From assembly GCA_029255685.2 (NCBI GenBank), contig CM055317.2, positions 69,987,460 through 70,051,459 on the forward strand: a stretch of 64,000 nt of DNA. Direction: 5' to 3'. Made by a program: the position numbers and the translations under genes. This document shows positions 11,535 to 24,337 of this stretch, one piece after another (position 1 is the first letter of the stretch; every line of letters begins with the position of its first letter). Under the pieces are notes generated by a model that worked only from the letters and a program-made list of their open reading frames with translations, was not told the origin of the DNA and made no database searches. Origin of the DNA: Silene conica (lineage: Eukaryota; Streptophyta; Magnoliopsida; Caryophyllales; Caryophyllaceae).

Positions 11535-11541
11535 AAATAGA

Positions 11542-14500
11542 ATGACTTCTTCTAGTAGAACCGTTAAGGTTGGTAAATATGAAATTGAAAAGTTTAATGA
11601 GAAAAATGATTTTTCCTATTGGAAGATGCAGATGAAAAATCTGCTTATTTCACAAAAGTTGCACAAGGCGTAAGCGGGGAAAGATCAAAAACCTGTGGAT
11701 ATGAAGGAGGAGGATTGGGAAGAATTAGATCTCGAAGCACGAGCAGCCATAATCTTATGTCTTAAGAGGGATGTTGCATTCTTGGTAAATGAAGAAGCAA
11801 CGGCTGCCGGAGTTTGGGAAAAGTTAGAGAAAAATTTCACGGTGAAAACTCTAACAAATCGGATCAATTTAAAATCCAGATTGTATACATGCAAGATGGA
11901 GGAAGACACCTCAATCCGAGCAAGATTATGTCAACAAGTTTGATAGGATTATATCGGACTTGAAGGATATAGGAGTGAAGATTGATGATGAAGACCAAGC
12001 ACTTATGTTGATACTTTCATTGACCAAAAAGTATGAAAATCTAGTTCAGACATTGATGCTTGTGGGTGATACTCTAACCATTGATGAAACTAGAACACCA
12101 CTATTAGCGGATGATCTTCGTAAAGTTGCTACTAGTGGTATGTCTAGTAATGGTGGAGAGAATAAAGAACATGCACAAGGGTTGTTTGATAATCGAGGAA
12201 AGACAAATGAAAGGGCAAATGGTAGGGGTAAGAAGTCTAGACCAAAATCTAGAGCTTCTACGGAAAGAGCATGTTTCAAATACGGTGAGCTTGGGCATTT
12301 CAAGGCAAATTGTCCAAATAAGAGGGTATTATTCAAGAAACAGACCAACAACGACAAAGGAAAACACCAAGATTTTCAGGAGGCGGGTTACGTCTCAAGT
12401 GGTGAGGATGATTGTTTCTCCGTCTCAGATCAAGACCATGATATCTTCGGTAGGTGGATGCTTGATTCAGGGGAATCACATCATATGTGCCCAAATAGAG
12501 AGTGGTTTACTACCTATCAAAGCACAGATGGTGGAACAATTTTAATGGGTAATAACCGTGCTTGTAAAATTACAGGATATGGTACAATAAGAATCAAGAT
12601 GCATGATGGAGCAGTGAGGACTTTGATGAATGTGAGACACGTCCTTAATTTGAGGAAGAACCTTATTTCTCTGAGTGTACTGGAGGAAAATGGTTGCAAA
12701 ATAATCTTGAAAAATGGAGTTTTAAAAGTTGTTCATGGTTCATTGGTTGTGATGAAGGGAGTTCGTCAAAGGAATCTTTATCCACTAATGGGGAAAACTG
12801 TTATTGGAGATTTGGCAGTTGGAATCACTAGAAATAATGATCAAACTGAATGTACGAGGATGTGGCACATGCGTCTTGGGCATATGTCAGAAAAAGGTCT
12901 GTCAATGCTTGGTAAAGAAGGTTTGCTAAAGAATATGAAAAAGCCATGCATGGAATTCTGTGAACAATGTGTGTATGGCAAAGCACATAGGTTGCGGTTT
13001 AGTATAAGTAAATACAAATGCAGAGGATTTTTAGACTACGTGCATACCGATGTTTGGGGTCCGGCTAAAGTTACTTCTAAGGGTGGTTCGAAGTACTTTG
13101 TTACATTTGTTGATGATCATTCTAGGTATGCTTGGATCTATTTTCTGAAGCATAAGAATGAGGTATTTGATATCTTTAAGTGTTGGAAGGCAATGGTTGA
13201 GAACAGAACGGGTAGAAAATTAAAAACAATAAGATCTGATAATGGTACGGAATATACAGAAGGTTATTTCAAGAATTTTTGTGATCAGAAAGGCATTGTA
13301 AGACACTAGACGGTAAAAGGCACGTCATAACAGAATGGAGTTGCAGAAAGACTGAACCGTACACTTCTTGAGAAAGCGAGGTGTATGCGCTCTAATTCTG
13401 GGTTAGGTAGAGAATAGTGGGCAGAGTTGGTTGCTACATCTTGTTACGTAGTAAATCGGTCCCCACATTCTAGTTTAGGTGGAGACACGCCTTATTATAG
13501 GGTGTGGTCAGGTGAACATGCGGATTATGACAAGCTGAGAGTTTTCGGATGCACGGCTTATTATCATGTCAAAGATAATAAACTTGATAATAGAGCTAAG
13601 AAGGCAATATTCTTAGGATATGCAAAAGGAGTTAGAGATTATCGTCTTTGGAGTGTAGAAGATTTAAAGTTTGTGATCAGCAGGGATTACATTTGACGAA
13701 AAATCTATGGTAGCTTTAATTTGTCAAAAGTTGCGGTACCTAATGGTGGTGATGCGGTGATATCAAATAAGCAGGCTGTTGAGATAAAATCTGAAGACCA
13801 ACCAGATTCTAGTCGTGGTGAGGTGGATAATCGTCATATCGTTGGTGAAGATGAGGAAGAGGATGAACGTGATCAGGAGGAGGTTCAACATGAGAATACA
13901 CATGTTTTACAACAGCAACAACATGAATCTTTGGATACTAATAAGCCAAAGAGGAAATATAAGCTTGTTCATAAGCTTGGGTCAGACAAGCCTCTAAGAC
14001 ATTACGGGCAGGTAGACTTGGTGGAATATGCACTCTCGGTGGAGGATGATGAGCCAGTCACCTTCAAACAAGCTATCAAAGATAAGGATAGAGAGAGTTG
14101 GTTGGTTGCTACGGAGGAAGAGATGCAATCTCTTCATAAAAACAAGACATGGGAGGTTGTCCCATTGCCCATAGGAAAATCCGCTATCGGTTGTAAGTGG
14201 GTGTATAAAAGAAAAGAAGATCATACTAAGTCATGAGGTACAAGATATGCTAGGCTAGTAGTCAAGCGTTTTGCACAAAAGGAAGGAGTTGATTACAATG
14301 AGATATTTTCTCCGATGGTGAAACATACTTCTATCCGGGTGTTGTTAAGTTTAGTTGCTCATGGTATTCTTGAGCTCGAACAACTTGACATTAAGACAGC
14401 TTTCTTGCATGGAGACGACTTAAATGAGGAGATTTATATGTATCAACATGCAGGGTTCAAGGTTGAGGGAAAGGAAAGTCAGGTATGTCGCTTGAGAAAA

Positions 14501-15600
14501 TCGTTGTATGGATTGAAACAAACCCCTCGTTAGTGGTACAAGCGATTTGACTCTTTCATGATAAAGCAGGGATTCTCTAGAAGTTCTTACAACAATTGTG
14601 TCTATATTCAGAAACTTCCTGGAGGTGATTATATTTATCTCTTATTGTATGTGGATGTCATGCTTATTGCTTCAAAAGGTAAGGTGGAGATAGATAGGCT
14701 AAAGTTTCAACTTGGTAAAGAGTTTGAGACAAAGGACTTGGGCGCTGCGAAGAAAATACTGGGTATGAAGATAGGAAGAGAGCGATCAAACCGGAAATTT
14801 TTCTTGAGTCAAAAAGGGTATATTGAACGAGTTATTGAAAGGTTTGGGATGAAAGGTGCTAAATCGGTGGTTACTCCTTAGCTCCATATTTTAGGCTTTC
14901 TGGAAATCAGTCTCCCACTACAGCGGAAGATAAGGCAAACATGGAGTATGTACCTTATGCCAGTGCAGTTGGCAGTTTAATGTACGCCATGGCGTGTACA
15001 CGTCTAGATATTTCACAAGCGGTTAGTGTCGTTAGTAGATTCATGGCGAATCCGGGAAAGGCGCACTGGGAAGCTGTGGATTTTGAGGTACTTGAAAGGT
15101 ACCATTAACACTGGTTTGTGTTTTGGTGGAGAAACATGCCAGATAATTAAGTGGGTTTGTTGATTCAGATTATGTTTGTGATCTAGATAGACGAAGGTCT
15201 ACTACTGGTTATGTGTTCAAAATACACGGTGCTCCAGTTAGTTGGCGATCAATGTTACAAGCTACAGTGACACTATCTACTACAGAGGCTGAGTATATGG
15301 CAGTAGCAGAAAGAGTGAAGGAAACATTATGGTTGAGAGGTCTTCTAGATGATTTGGGTATAAAGCAGGATTATATTAAACTGAGTTGTGATAGTCAAAG
15401 TGCAATTCACTTGGCTAGAAATCAAGTTCATCATGCTCGGACCAAGCATATTGATGTAAGATATCATTTTGTACGAGATGTCGTTGAGGAAGGTCATATA
15501 TATTTCTCTTACGAAAGTACATACTGATGAGAATCCAGCCGACATGTTAACGAAGGTTGTTGCAGGTAGTAAGTTCCAGCATTGTAAGGACTTACTAAAT
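11542..15600 (+). pseudogene. Copia gag-pol polyprotein, pseudogene
   Basis: The frame opens with ATG at 11542 and meets a stop at about 11671. It shifts frame near 11925 and then runs from 11960 to 13306. Further stops are at 13307, 13328, 13415, 13694, 14234, 14531 and 14879, and RNase H is in another frame (15213-15527). Visible parts are a Gag with a zinc knuckle whose second cysteine has become tyrosine (CFKYGELGHFKANC at 12272), and a protease motif altered to DSGES at 12464. The integrase has WHMRLGH and HTDVWGP and RSDNGTEY blocks. The reverse transcriptase catalytic motif is YVDV instead of YVDD (14648-14659). RNase H has STTEAEYMA and HIDVRYHF blocks. It cannot make a working polyprotein. 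Confidence 0.9.
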
Positions 15601-15771
15601 ATTTTCGAATATTAAGTCATGTGAAGGTATTGTTTGAACTACGATTATTGGCTTGATCCCGATCCAGGGTACGTAGACAACTATGGTCATTGTGGTGCAG
15701 CCGACGACTAAGATAATTCAATTTGTTCGTCCAAAATTTGAGTATTTCAAATTATGAACAAGGTGGAGAAT

Positions 15772-16112
15772 TGTGGGAGTAAGGAGAATAATTAGTGTTC
15801 ACTCATTATTGAAATGAAGAATTAGCGGAGTCTCAGGAATTGAGAGTAATAATAGGAAGGATAGTACATGTGAGGTTTGTAATTGTGTGAATGTTGTTCA
15901 CTCAATTATTAACATGTAAGTTACTATAAAATGTTAGAAGTTTTGTAGTTTTACAACACAACATATATCAGTTAATCAATCTTTATTCGTAGACATTTAC
16001 ATTTCTTCAAACAAGTTTATTGTTCAGCTGCATTATTTATTGTTCAACTTTAGTGAGGATATATTTTATATTTTTATATTAGTCTATTAGAAGCCTCGCT
16101 GCTACTCCAACA
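15772..16112 (+). repeat. 3' LTR of Copia element
   Basis: This LTR is 341 bp and is preceded by the purine tract AAGGTGGAGAAT. It is shorter than the 5' LTR because of small deletions. Confidence 0.88.
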
Positions 16113-16117
16113 TACTA

Positions 16118-18341
16118 CTCCCCTTGAATCTAAGATTATTGGAAAATACGCTCAATAAAGTTTGTCCCTCTGATCTTTTACATGTGCTAAGTGGAGATTC
16201 CAATAATAAAGGGTACATGTGTCAGAGTGGCGTCGAGATTGGACGCCACTCAATGGCACCGTATCATTATCCAAGATTATTTTTCCTAAGAACCCTAATG
16301 TGTAAGTCGATCTACAATAACTAATCAAATATTATATGCATGACAGCGTGAAGCTGTGTAAGCGTATATTCAAATTGTATATCTTATAAGTCGATTGAAG
16401 ACTTAAATTCAAGAAACATCTTGTTTGTTACTCGTACGAGATTACTTCCACCGAGTTTGGGAGTTTGAGACATTTATAGACGACCATTGTTCTTATTTCA
16501 AGTTTACGATATCTGAACTCTCTTGTGCCAGTTGAGTGGATGCTTAAGTATGACAACAAATTAAACTAGACCTTTAACTTATATGCCAAATCCTAGATAT
16601 ATAAACTTTTTCTTGAAATCATTTGTTTATTTTTACTATTGATATAAAGATGAGGAAGCGACGGGGGGCGGTCGTCGAAACTATACCATTATTTGGATAA
16701 GTCAAAGTAAAAATATATACAATCATGTCCAACACAGCAAAGTGATAATGTCGAGTAATGGCTGACAAAGCTGGTCAAATTCTCGTGCATGCCTAACTCG
16801 TCTCCATGCCCTCCCTTTCCCCCACCAAAACATCTACTACGTGTTTGCTATTTCTTCATTCCGATTTTATGACCCGTTCGTAGAAAAGTTTAGTAAGACG
16901 GAAACTCGACACGACCTGATTTAATAGCATATACTTTGTATTAAAACAAATAGAAGCAAAACTAGAACTAAAATTTACAATGAAATATTTCAACGTAAAT
17001 TTAACCAAAAATTCAAATCTCATCACCTCATATTGTACAGACCTTGTGACTCTTTGCGTGCATGCATGTCAATGGAGTGTCGGCATGCAACACGTAGATT
17101 GATAATGTTGCAAAATGCAAATGATGCAGCATGTTCGACCGTTGGGCTGTCGATAATCAGTAGTTATCGTTAACCATTGAATCATCCAATATTCAACAAT
17201 GTCGGTACTCGGCATATACTCCGTAAGAACACGGAGTAATGTAAACGGCATTGTTAATCACTTAGTTTGGGTCGGTTTGGAAGTAACTAGACCGTCTAAT
17301 ACCAAGTTCAAATAGTCGTTTTTAATAACAAGCTCTCGGATGGGTTTTATACTAAATTGTTATTAGTCTTAAACCCGTGCAAGTTATACAGGAGTTATTT
17401 AGAATATTATTATTAACTAAACTAAACTGTGTACAAATGTTTAAATTTTATGCTATATTTAATATTTTTTGATTTGAATTGTAAGTTACATTAGCAATCA
17501 AGATATTGTATATATCAGTTATAATAAAATTTGATGATTTAAAAATAAATTTCTCATTTAGATGCATATCCTAAAAAATTAGTATCAATCTTACAATGTT
17601 TAAATAATATGCAAATGATATTAAAAAAATTGGATAATTTATTCATGAATTACAATAATTGTATGCACGATTTTTCATTTTTAAAGATAAGATAAGCTAT
17701 TATTGCAATTTTACAAATTTGTGAACTAACGTTGAATTTGTAGATTTGTCAACATTTAACTCGAACCATAAATCTAACTCGTGGACATGGAGACCCTCTT
17801 TTTTCCAGGATTAAAATATGTAGATCTTAACCTGTGAGTTGTGACCAATTCAATCTGTAATGATCGCTTAATTTAAGGTCGAAATTTGACTCGACCTAAT
17901 TGGCCATATGAGTAAAAGATTGTGAATTTTGCTTTGCATAGAATTTTGGATTGTATATTTCCCATCCCGTTGAGAATAAGCTCCAATTCCTACGAGTTTC
18001 ACATGTAACGGTCATATAGGAAAATTAGAGAGAAGTATTCCAGTATTAAGGGAAATAAGGCAAGTGACTATTTCCTTTATTTTCAATTGATTTTAAAATA
18101 AAACTCTCTTAAATTTATATTATTGTAGATTATTTCTTCCCCGTTTAATGACTATAATACATTCTAATAAGTCGACCTCTTTCGGTTGATGTAGAGTTGG
18201 TGAAAAAAGAATATGCCTAACTTTAAGGTCAAGTCTAAAATAAGACTGCATCTATAAAGTTATAGTCAATTCAAAGGCTCATAAATCAAAAGTTTTGTTT
18301 CTTCTCGTATAACATGCATGTACGAGCAATAACAATTAATG
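16118..18341. other. Intergenic stretch without recognised gene
   Basis: Short reading frames here (up to 66 codons) have no recognisable similarity. A small inverted repeat, GTGGCGTC...GACGCCAC, occurs at about 16227-16249. A degenerate Helitron-like end may lie near 17370 but is too weak to call. Confidence 0.4.
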
Positions 18342-18523
18342 GTTTTTTTAACGTGTGTTCTTAGGACATATATTAATAAATTAAATGCGGAAAGATTTAT
18401 CGTATATTCTCATCTGATTCTTAGGTATAAACTCATGTTTTACCCTAATTAATGAAAATAGGGTGTGAATCTTTCCGCATCGAAATTATTAATATGTGCC
18501 ATAAAGGCATACATTAAAAAAAC
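18342..18523. mobile_element. Foldback MITE with ~38-bp terminal inverted repeats
   Basis: The left end GTTTTTTTAACGTGTG, continuing through a TTAGGACATATATTAATAA-like stretch, pairs with the right end (about 18485-18523). The pairing continues inward across ATGCGGAAAGATT and AATCTTTCCGCAT, so nearly the whole 182 bp folds back. No target duplication is evident. The superfamily is uncertain. Confidence 0.65.
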
Positions 18524-19039
18524 TCGATAATGCTAGTCATGATCGTTAAATAAATTTAAGAGGTAAAGTTTTTAAATTTAAGAAGAGTGTTTAATAAGAC
18601 CCGGCCTATATAATACTCTTGAATGAAAATTTCAAAGCTTTTAGTTAAAAAATTCAACTTTTTTAAGTTTTTTTTTAAATATTACTAGATTTCATGCCCG
18701 GGCGTTGCCCGGGTAATATCTTAACATGGTTTCAAAGTAATTATCGTAACAGTTAATCTCTAAAAATGCTTAGTATAATAGGCATATATAGAAAATAATG
18801 TAAGTATGATTGTTTTTTATAGCTGATGAAATATCAGATTATCATCATCGAAACAACATGGAACGTTGAAAGTGAATGAAACTCCAATAAAAACGGAAAC
18901 ATGCACCTCTAATTCAATATCACTGTCAAAATAATATTTTAAGCACATATATTTTTATAATAATTTCTATACTTTTCATTTGAGCATCATTTTGAAGTAA
19001 TTTTTTATCCAATATTTCTAATATATGAAGGTAGTTGAA

Positions 19040-19940
19040 ACTCGTAACTTTATCTTCATAGCTCGTATTCTTATCTTATTAGCCCGTATTCTTCTTATAT
19101 TGGCTCATATTCTTTTTATATTAACCCGTATTCTTATATGCTCGTATTTGTAAGTTCTCGATCCTCTAATATGCTCGTACGTTTTTTTTTTACATTAGCT
19201 CGCATTCTTATCTTAATAGCTCGTATTTTTTTTACATTAGCTCGTATTCTTAGCTTAATATCTCTATTAACTCGCATTCTTACATTAATAGCTCGCCTTC
19301 TTATGTGCCCGTATTTTTTAGTTCCTGATTCTCTTAAGTTCATATTCCTTTTACATTAGCTCGTATTTCTTATGTATTCGTATTTTGTATCTCGTATTTT
19401 TTTAATTATACCTCGTAATCTTACGTGCCTATTATATCATGAAATTTGACGTACTACAAATCTCGTTCTATTTTTTTTAGCTCGAGAAGTGTTTCAATTA
19501 GCTCGTGTTTTCGTATTCTGTTTATATTAGCTCGTATTATCATCTTAATAGGCTGTATTCTTATGTGCTTGTATATTTAAGTTCGTGATCCTTTTAATCT
19601 CATATTCGTATTCATTTGTGCTCATATTTTAAAGCTTGTCTTATGTTAATAGATCGTATTGTTTCTTCATTAGCTCGTATTCATTTGTGCTCGTATTTTA
19701 AAGCCCGTCTTATCTTACTAGATCGTATTGTTTTTACATTAGCTCGTATTCTTAGCTTGATAGTTCATATTCTTTTTATATTAGCTCGTATTCTTAGATC
19801 AATAACAAGCATTGTTTTGTGCTCGTATTTTTTAGTTCGCGATTCTCTTAAAGTTGTATTCTTTTTTACATTAGCTCATATTCTTATGTGTTTGTATTAT
19901 GAAGCTCGTATTTTTTTAATTATACCTCGTAAACTTATAT
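19040..19940. repeat. Irregular minisatellite, TTAGCTCGTATTCTTA-like
   Basis: Variants of AGCTCGTATTCTTA (CTCGTATT, CTCATATT, CCCGTATT) occur more than 20 times, 15-60 bp apart, often joined by TTTTTACATT or TATCTTAATA. Larger blocks also repeat: the block around 19610-19670 recurs at 19675-19745. Short frames through the array on either strand are by-products of the repeat. Confidence 0.8.
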
Positions 19941-20039
19941 TCATCAATACATCTCTATTTATACTTTTAATTAAATAAGATTATAAGAGAAGGGAAACAA
20001 CAAATTATACCATAACTCCACGGTGGCCGCCAAAACTCT

Positions 20040-20700
20040 TAATTTACAATAAATTATTTTATTAACTAATTCAATAATTAGTCAACTAATATTTTATTAC
20101 TATTTAATTATCTTTTTTATTGAAATTGCTCTAAAACAATAGCTAATGAAATCAATTATTTTAGTAACTAATTCAATTATCATCCAACTGATATTTTATT
20201 ACTATTTAATTATCTTTTTATTTATATACTTAATTTATTTTAAAAAAATAATAGCCAATGTAATCGCTCTAAAAACAATAATTATCTAACTGATATTTTA
20301 TTATTATTTGATTATCTTTTTATTTATATACTTAATTTATTTAACCAAACTAATAGCCAATGAAATTGTTCTAAAACAATAGCCAATGAAATCGATTATT
20401 TTGTTAACTAATTCAATAATTATCAAACCGATATTTTATTACTATTTAATTATTATTTTTATTTATATAATTAATTTATTTAACCAAAGTAATATACAAT
20501 GTAATCACTCTAAAATCAATAATTATAATTATCTTTTTATTTATATAATTAATTTATTTAACCAAGGTAATATCAAATGTAATCGCTCTAAAAACAATTT
20601 ATCCAACTGATATTTTATTATTATTTTATTATATTTTTATTTATATACTTAATTTATTTAACCAAAGTAATAGCCAATGAAATTACTCTAAACAATAGCC
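20040..20700. repeat. Tandem array of ~100-125-bp AT-rich units
   Basis: About five imperfect units hold CTGATATTTTATTACTATTT, then ATCTTTTTATTTATATACTT, AATTTATTTAACCAAAG and TAGCCAATGAAATCGCTCTA-like sequence. The last unit leads straight into the Helitron 5' terminus, so the array is the subterminal region amplified. Confidence 0.75.
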
Positions 20701-20741
20701 AATAAAATCGCTCAAAAAGTTCCTCTTTTAAGTATATGAGA

Positions 20742-22000
20742 TAGCTTAATCAACTTTATCTGGTTTATTTATATCTATGTAATAAGTGATGAGCAAAATT
20801 GTGTAGACTTACTAAGATCTTATAATATGGATGAAGATTATGCTTAAAGTAGTGACGACATACTCATTAGTCATTACTCCTAAACTTATCGAGTAAAGTC
20901 TTTAGGATTTGAGGTTGCTGAAATTTACAAAACCTATTAAAATGTTTTGAGAGCTCTAAGAACTAAATAATACAATAATTTGTGTAGTTAAATAAAAGAG
21001 ACAAGGTATAATAACTGAGTAAAATAATTTTCATCAAATTTTGCGTTATTTCATAGGAATTAGTAAACGACGGAGTAATTGGCATGTTGGTATTGCACCA
21101 AATCACACCAAAGACATATCGTTTGACTATTTTAGTCCTGAAATTCAAATAAGAAAGTTATCGTTACATACGTAATTCATAGTCCATATCAATTATATGT
21201 ACACTAAAATATTAAAATAAGAATAAATTCTTCACATGTATGGTTGTTACCAAAAAGGTGATTAAATACCTCCTATGTAACATATTAAATTACATTTTAT
21301 TCATTAAAAAAGCTTCTTAATTCATCTAATCCCGTGAACTTAATTCATCTAATCCCGTAAACTAATATACGAAGAAGAAGATGACACATATTTTCTGACA
21401 AAACAAATCTACTCGATTCATCTAAGTTTATAATCTTTGTTACCTTAACTCTACAAATATACATGCTTATCGATATCTTCGATGTAATCAATCTATTCAC
21501 TCTGATCCATAAATACCTACAACAAAAGCAACCACATGTTAGGAATCGTTTATTAAAATATACCTTAGAAGCAGTTATGACAAAGATAATCAAGAGGGAA
21601 ATTAATACGTATAACGGGCTAATAATGGCTAAAAGTACCAAATTACCAAAAACAAATAGATACGATGCATAGCAAAAACGAATGAAGAAATAAGAATTAT
21701 ATTATGTTGGTTTTCATGACCAAATTCACTATATATATATATATACAATATATTGTACCGAGTAGTAATTAACATGGTTCCTAATTCTAGTCTAACTAAA
21801 TCTCTTTTTAACACTTATCATGAAAGCAATAGTGCATGCATAGACGGAGGAAAGAAAAGAGGGAATTAGCACTTATCATGGGATTGTAACTTTTTTTTTA
21901 CGGTAGAGGTTTCGATAATAATTCTTTGTATTTTGTTGTTTAGTAATATTTTAAGTTCAGGTAGTTAAAAAAGGTTGGAGTTTTTATAATCGTCTGAAAA
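20742..22000. other. Intergenic stretch between Helitrons
   Basis: No gene is recognised. It holds a short duplicated TTAATTCATCTAATCCCGT at about 21316-21360 and an AT dinucleotide run near 21731. The short frames have no recognisable product. Confidence 0.4.
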
Positions 22001-22311
22001 AAAACAATCAATGAAATCGCCTAAATGAAACAGCCAATTAAATTGCTCGGAAAAAATTTGCTTTAATAATATAGATAGATGGATAGATATTGATAATATT
22101 TTATAACTTAAATAATACACAAAACTTGAACCAATGAAATCGCTTAAAAAAAAGCAACCAATGAAATCGCCTAAAAGAAACAGCCAATTAAATTGCTCGG
22201 AAAAGCTTGCATTAAGAATATAGATAGATATTGATAATATTTTATAACTTAAATAATTCACAAAACTTGAACCAATGAAATCGCTTCAAAAGTTCCTCTT
22301 TTAAGTATATA
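22000..22311 (-). repeat. Two-copy ~135-bp tandem repeat ending in a Helitron 5' terminus
   Basis: Units near 22000-22142 and 22143-22290 share AAACAGCCAATTAAATTGCT, AATATAGATAGAT and a GATAATATTTTATAACTTAA block. The right end, AAGTTCCTCTTTTAAGTATA, matches the 5' ends of Helitrons A and B. It abuts the CTAG end of Helitron B at 22312, giving a head-to-tail junction. No matching 3' end was found to the left, so this is probably a truncated third copy. Confidence 0.55.
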
Positions 22312-24337
22312 CTAGATTTCAAGCCCGGGCGTTGCCCGGGTCAGATTTCAATAGTGGCTTTAAAGTATTTATAATGACTTTTTCATTAGGAAGAGGCTTA
22401 TTTTTTTCTCAACTAATTACCTCCGCTACCCATAATTTCATTATTTATATAACTCGTATTGGGATATTATACAAAAACATAGAAAAATCATTGAAAATGT
22501 TAAACAATATTAGTGAAGCATAGTAATTACCCTTGAAAATTGAAATAGAAAAGTCATATTTTGTACAAACCCATATTCATTTGATTTAGGGTGGTATATT
22601 GTTCGAAAATACAAATTTCGATAAAAGATCCTCGATTAAAACTTAATATTATCTTTATTTATATTCAAATTATATTGTTTTATCTTCCTCAAAAAAAATC
22701 TATTGTTGTATAGGTTGCATTTTGCCTTTGGATTAAATACTTTAAAAATAATAATAAAAAAATAATACGAATGTACACACTTAAATTCCTATTTTACCAA
22801 AATCTTGCGTGCATTCATGCAAGAATGTTTGATTATTTTCATTGTGTCAAATTCATGTGCAATAAGTGTATCGTGATGTCCTCAAGCGCAAAGCCTTTAG
22901 TATTACAATTATATTTACATAATGGTTTGATGTTCTGGTGCAGAATCTAATTATATTTTTTATAGCAAAGTCTAATAATATTATCTTTATCAAGATAATA
23001 ATTAAGACTTTCTTTAAAGTGATACTACTGCAAAATTAATTTATTTTATATCTATCACTAAATGACCTTACCTTAAGTGACCATTTATCATAATTTTCTA
23101 ACCAGGACAATTAACAACAGAGGCAGCTTAGAATGCTGCATCAAAACTTCCAAAAATGGTTAAAATTATCGTTTTTGCTACCCAAAATTTCCTAAATATG
23201 AGACTTTAACGGCTTAACACAAATATAGAAATTTCACTACCCAATATTTTACTTCTAGGTTAGCTCATAATAACTAACTATATGACAACATAATGAGCAT
23301 ACATTGATTATGGAGAATTACTCCCGAAACATGAAATTAATTTATTCACCTAATAATTTTCGAAACTATTCACCTTGCATATTAAATAATTCAGCACAAC
23401 TCATTACTATTATATTTTATGATATATAAACTACGCACCTGAGCTTATGTAACAAAACTTAATCTAAATGTAAATGAACAAACCGGGCTATTGGAGTCCT
23501 AATTGGCAGGACCTATTGTTACTTTGGTAACATTTTTTTCATATGCAGATAGCTAAAAAGATTGTCAACCTTATATTTACATAATAAGGTATATGAATCA
23601 TTGTTTTGATAAGCATTTATACACGCTTGAGAAATTAGAAGTGTCGAAAATTTGGAGATTTTCAATCTCATGCTTATAAGAAAATTAAGTCATGTATAAT
23701 TCTAAAACCTATTAATATATTTATCTTAATATTTTTTTCATAAAAGTCTAATATAGACTTAATATCAACCTCAATTTCCTAATTCTAACTAACTCATCCT
23801 GTATATATAAAAATCTAATGTACTTCCTAAATCTACGATATGAGACCGTCTTATCCTCAAACTTGTGTAAATATTTTCACTCAATGACTCAAGGTGCATT
23901 ATCGCAAAAAATAGCATTGCATCAGCCTTACCAATATGAACTTATCTTAATCACTATACATGAAAAGACAGGCAAAGTACTGTCTTGAAATTATCCGAAT
24001 AACTGTCAGATGTAACCAATTAGTTGTATATCCTCATGAATCAAGCTAGGTACTTGAATATCTGGGAGTTATCCTCGTCTCTTTCAATGTATTCTCAAGT
24101 TATCAATCTTTAGTTCTCTTCTTGATCACCTTGAAATCAAAATTAAAAACTATGTAAGAATATGCTACTCTATATGAGAGACACCGTAGTATAATTTATG
24201 ACATTCAAAAACATGGAAACTTAAGATGACTTAGATTAAAAGTTAAATAATTCAGAAAGCAACCAATTATTCTAGGAGAGAACATATGAGAATAATTTTT
24301 GTACATTTTTAAAAGTAAATAATAAGTAACGCAATAA

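Larger units (their letters stand above)
11143..16112 (+). mobile_element. Old, inactivated Ty1/copia LTR retrotransposon
   Basis: Two LTRs (11143-11520 and 15772-16112) begin TGTGGGAGTAA and end CTACTCCAACA. A perfect 5-bp target duplication, TACTA, flanks them (11138-11142 and 16113-16117). Domain order is gag, protease, integrase, reverse transcriptase, RNase H, which is the Copia order. Motifs such as HHMCPNREWF and the LLLYVD reverse-transcriptase block suggest the TNT1/Tork side of Copia; the lineage is tentative. The frame is broken many times. The LTRs differ by about 5 percent plus indels, so this insertion is clearly older than the gag-only element. Confidence 0.92.
18685..20741 (-). 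mobile_element. Helitron A (non-autonomous, minus orientation)
   Basis: Read on the minus strand, the 3' end (18685-18716) is a hairpin, CCCGGGC-AAC-GCCCGGG, followed by ATGAAATCTAG and a host T. The 5' end is TCTCATATACTTAAAAGAGG at 20741, preceded by host A. Host bases A18684 and T20742 on the plus strand fit insertion into AT. There is no Rep/helicase. The body is made of two repeat arrays (19040-19940 and about 20040-20700). The same terminal sequences recur in Helitron B. Confidence 0.65.

Noticed and set aside
17349..17400. Possible Helitron 3' end (TTAGTCTTAAACCCGTGCAAG)
   Set aside because: The hairpin is poor, the end would be CTAA, and no matching 5' end was found.
19040..19940. 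Possible CRISPR-like or protein-coding repeat array
   Set aside because: Unit spacing is irregular, there are no unique spacers of equal size, and the setting is a plant Helitron. The frames are repeat by-products.
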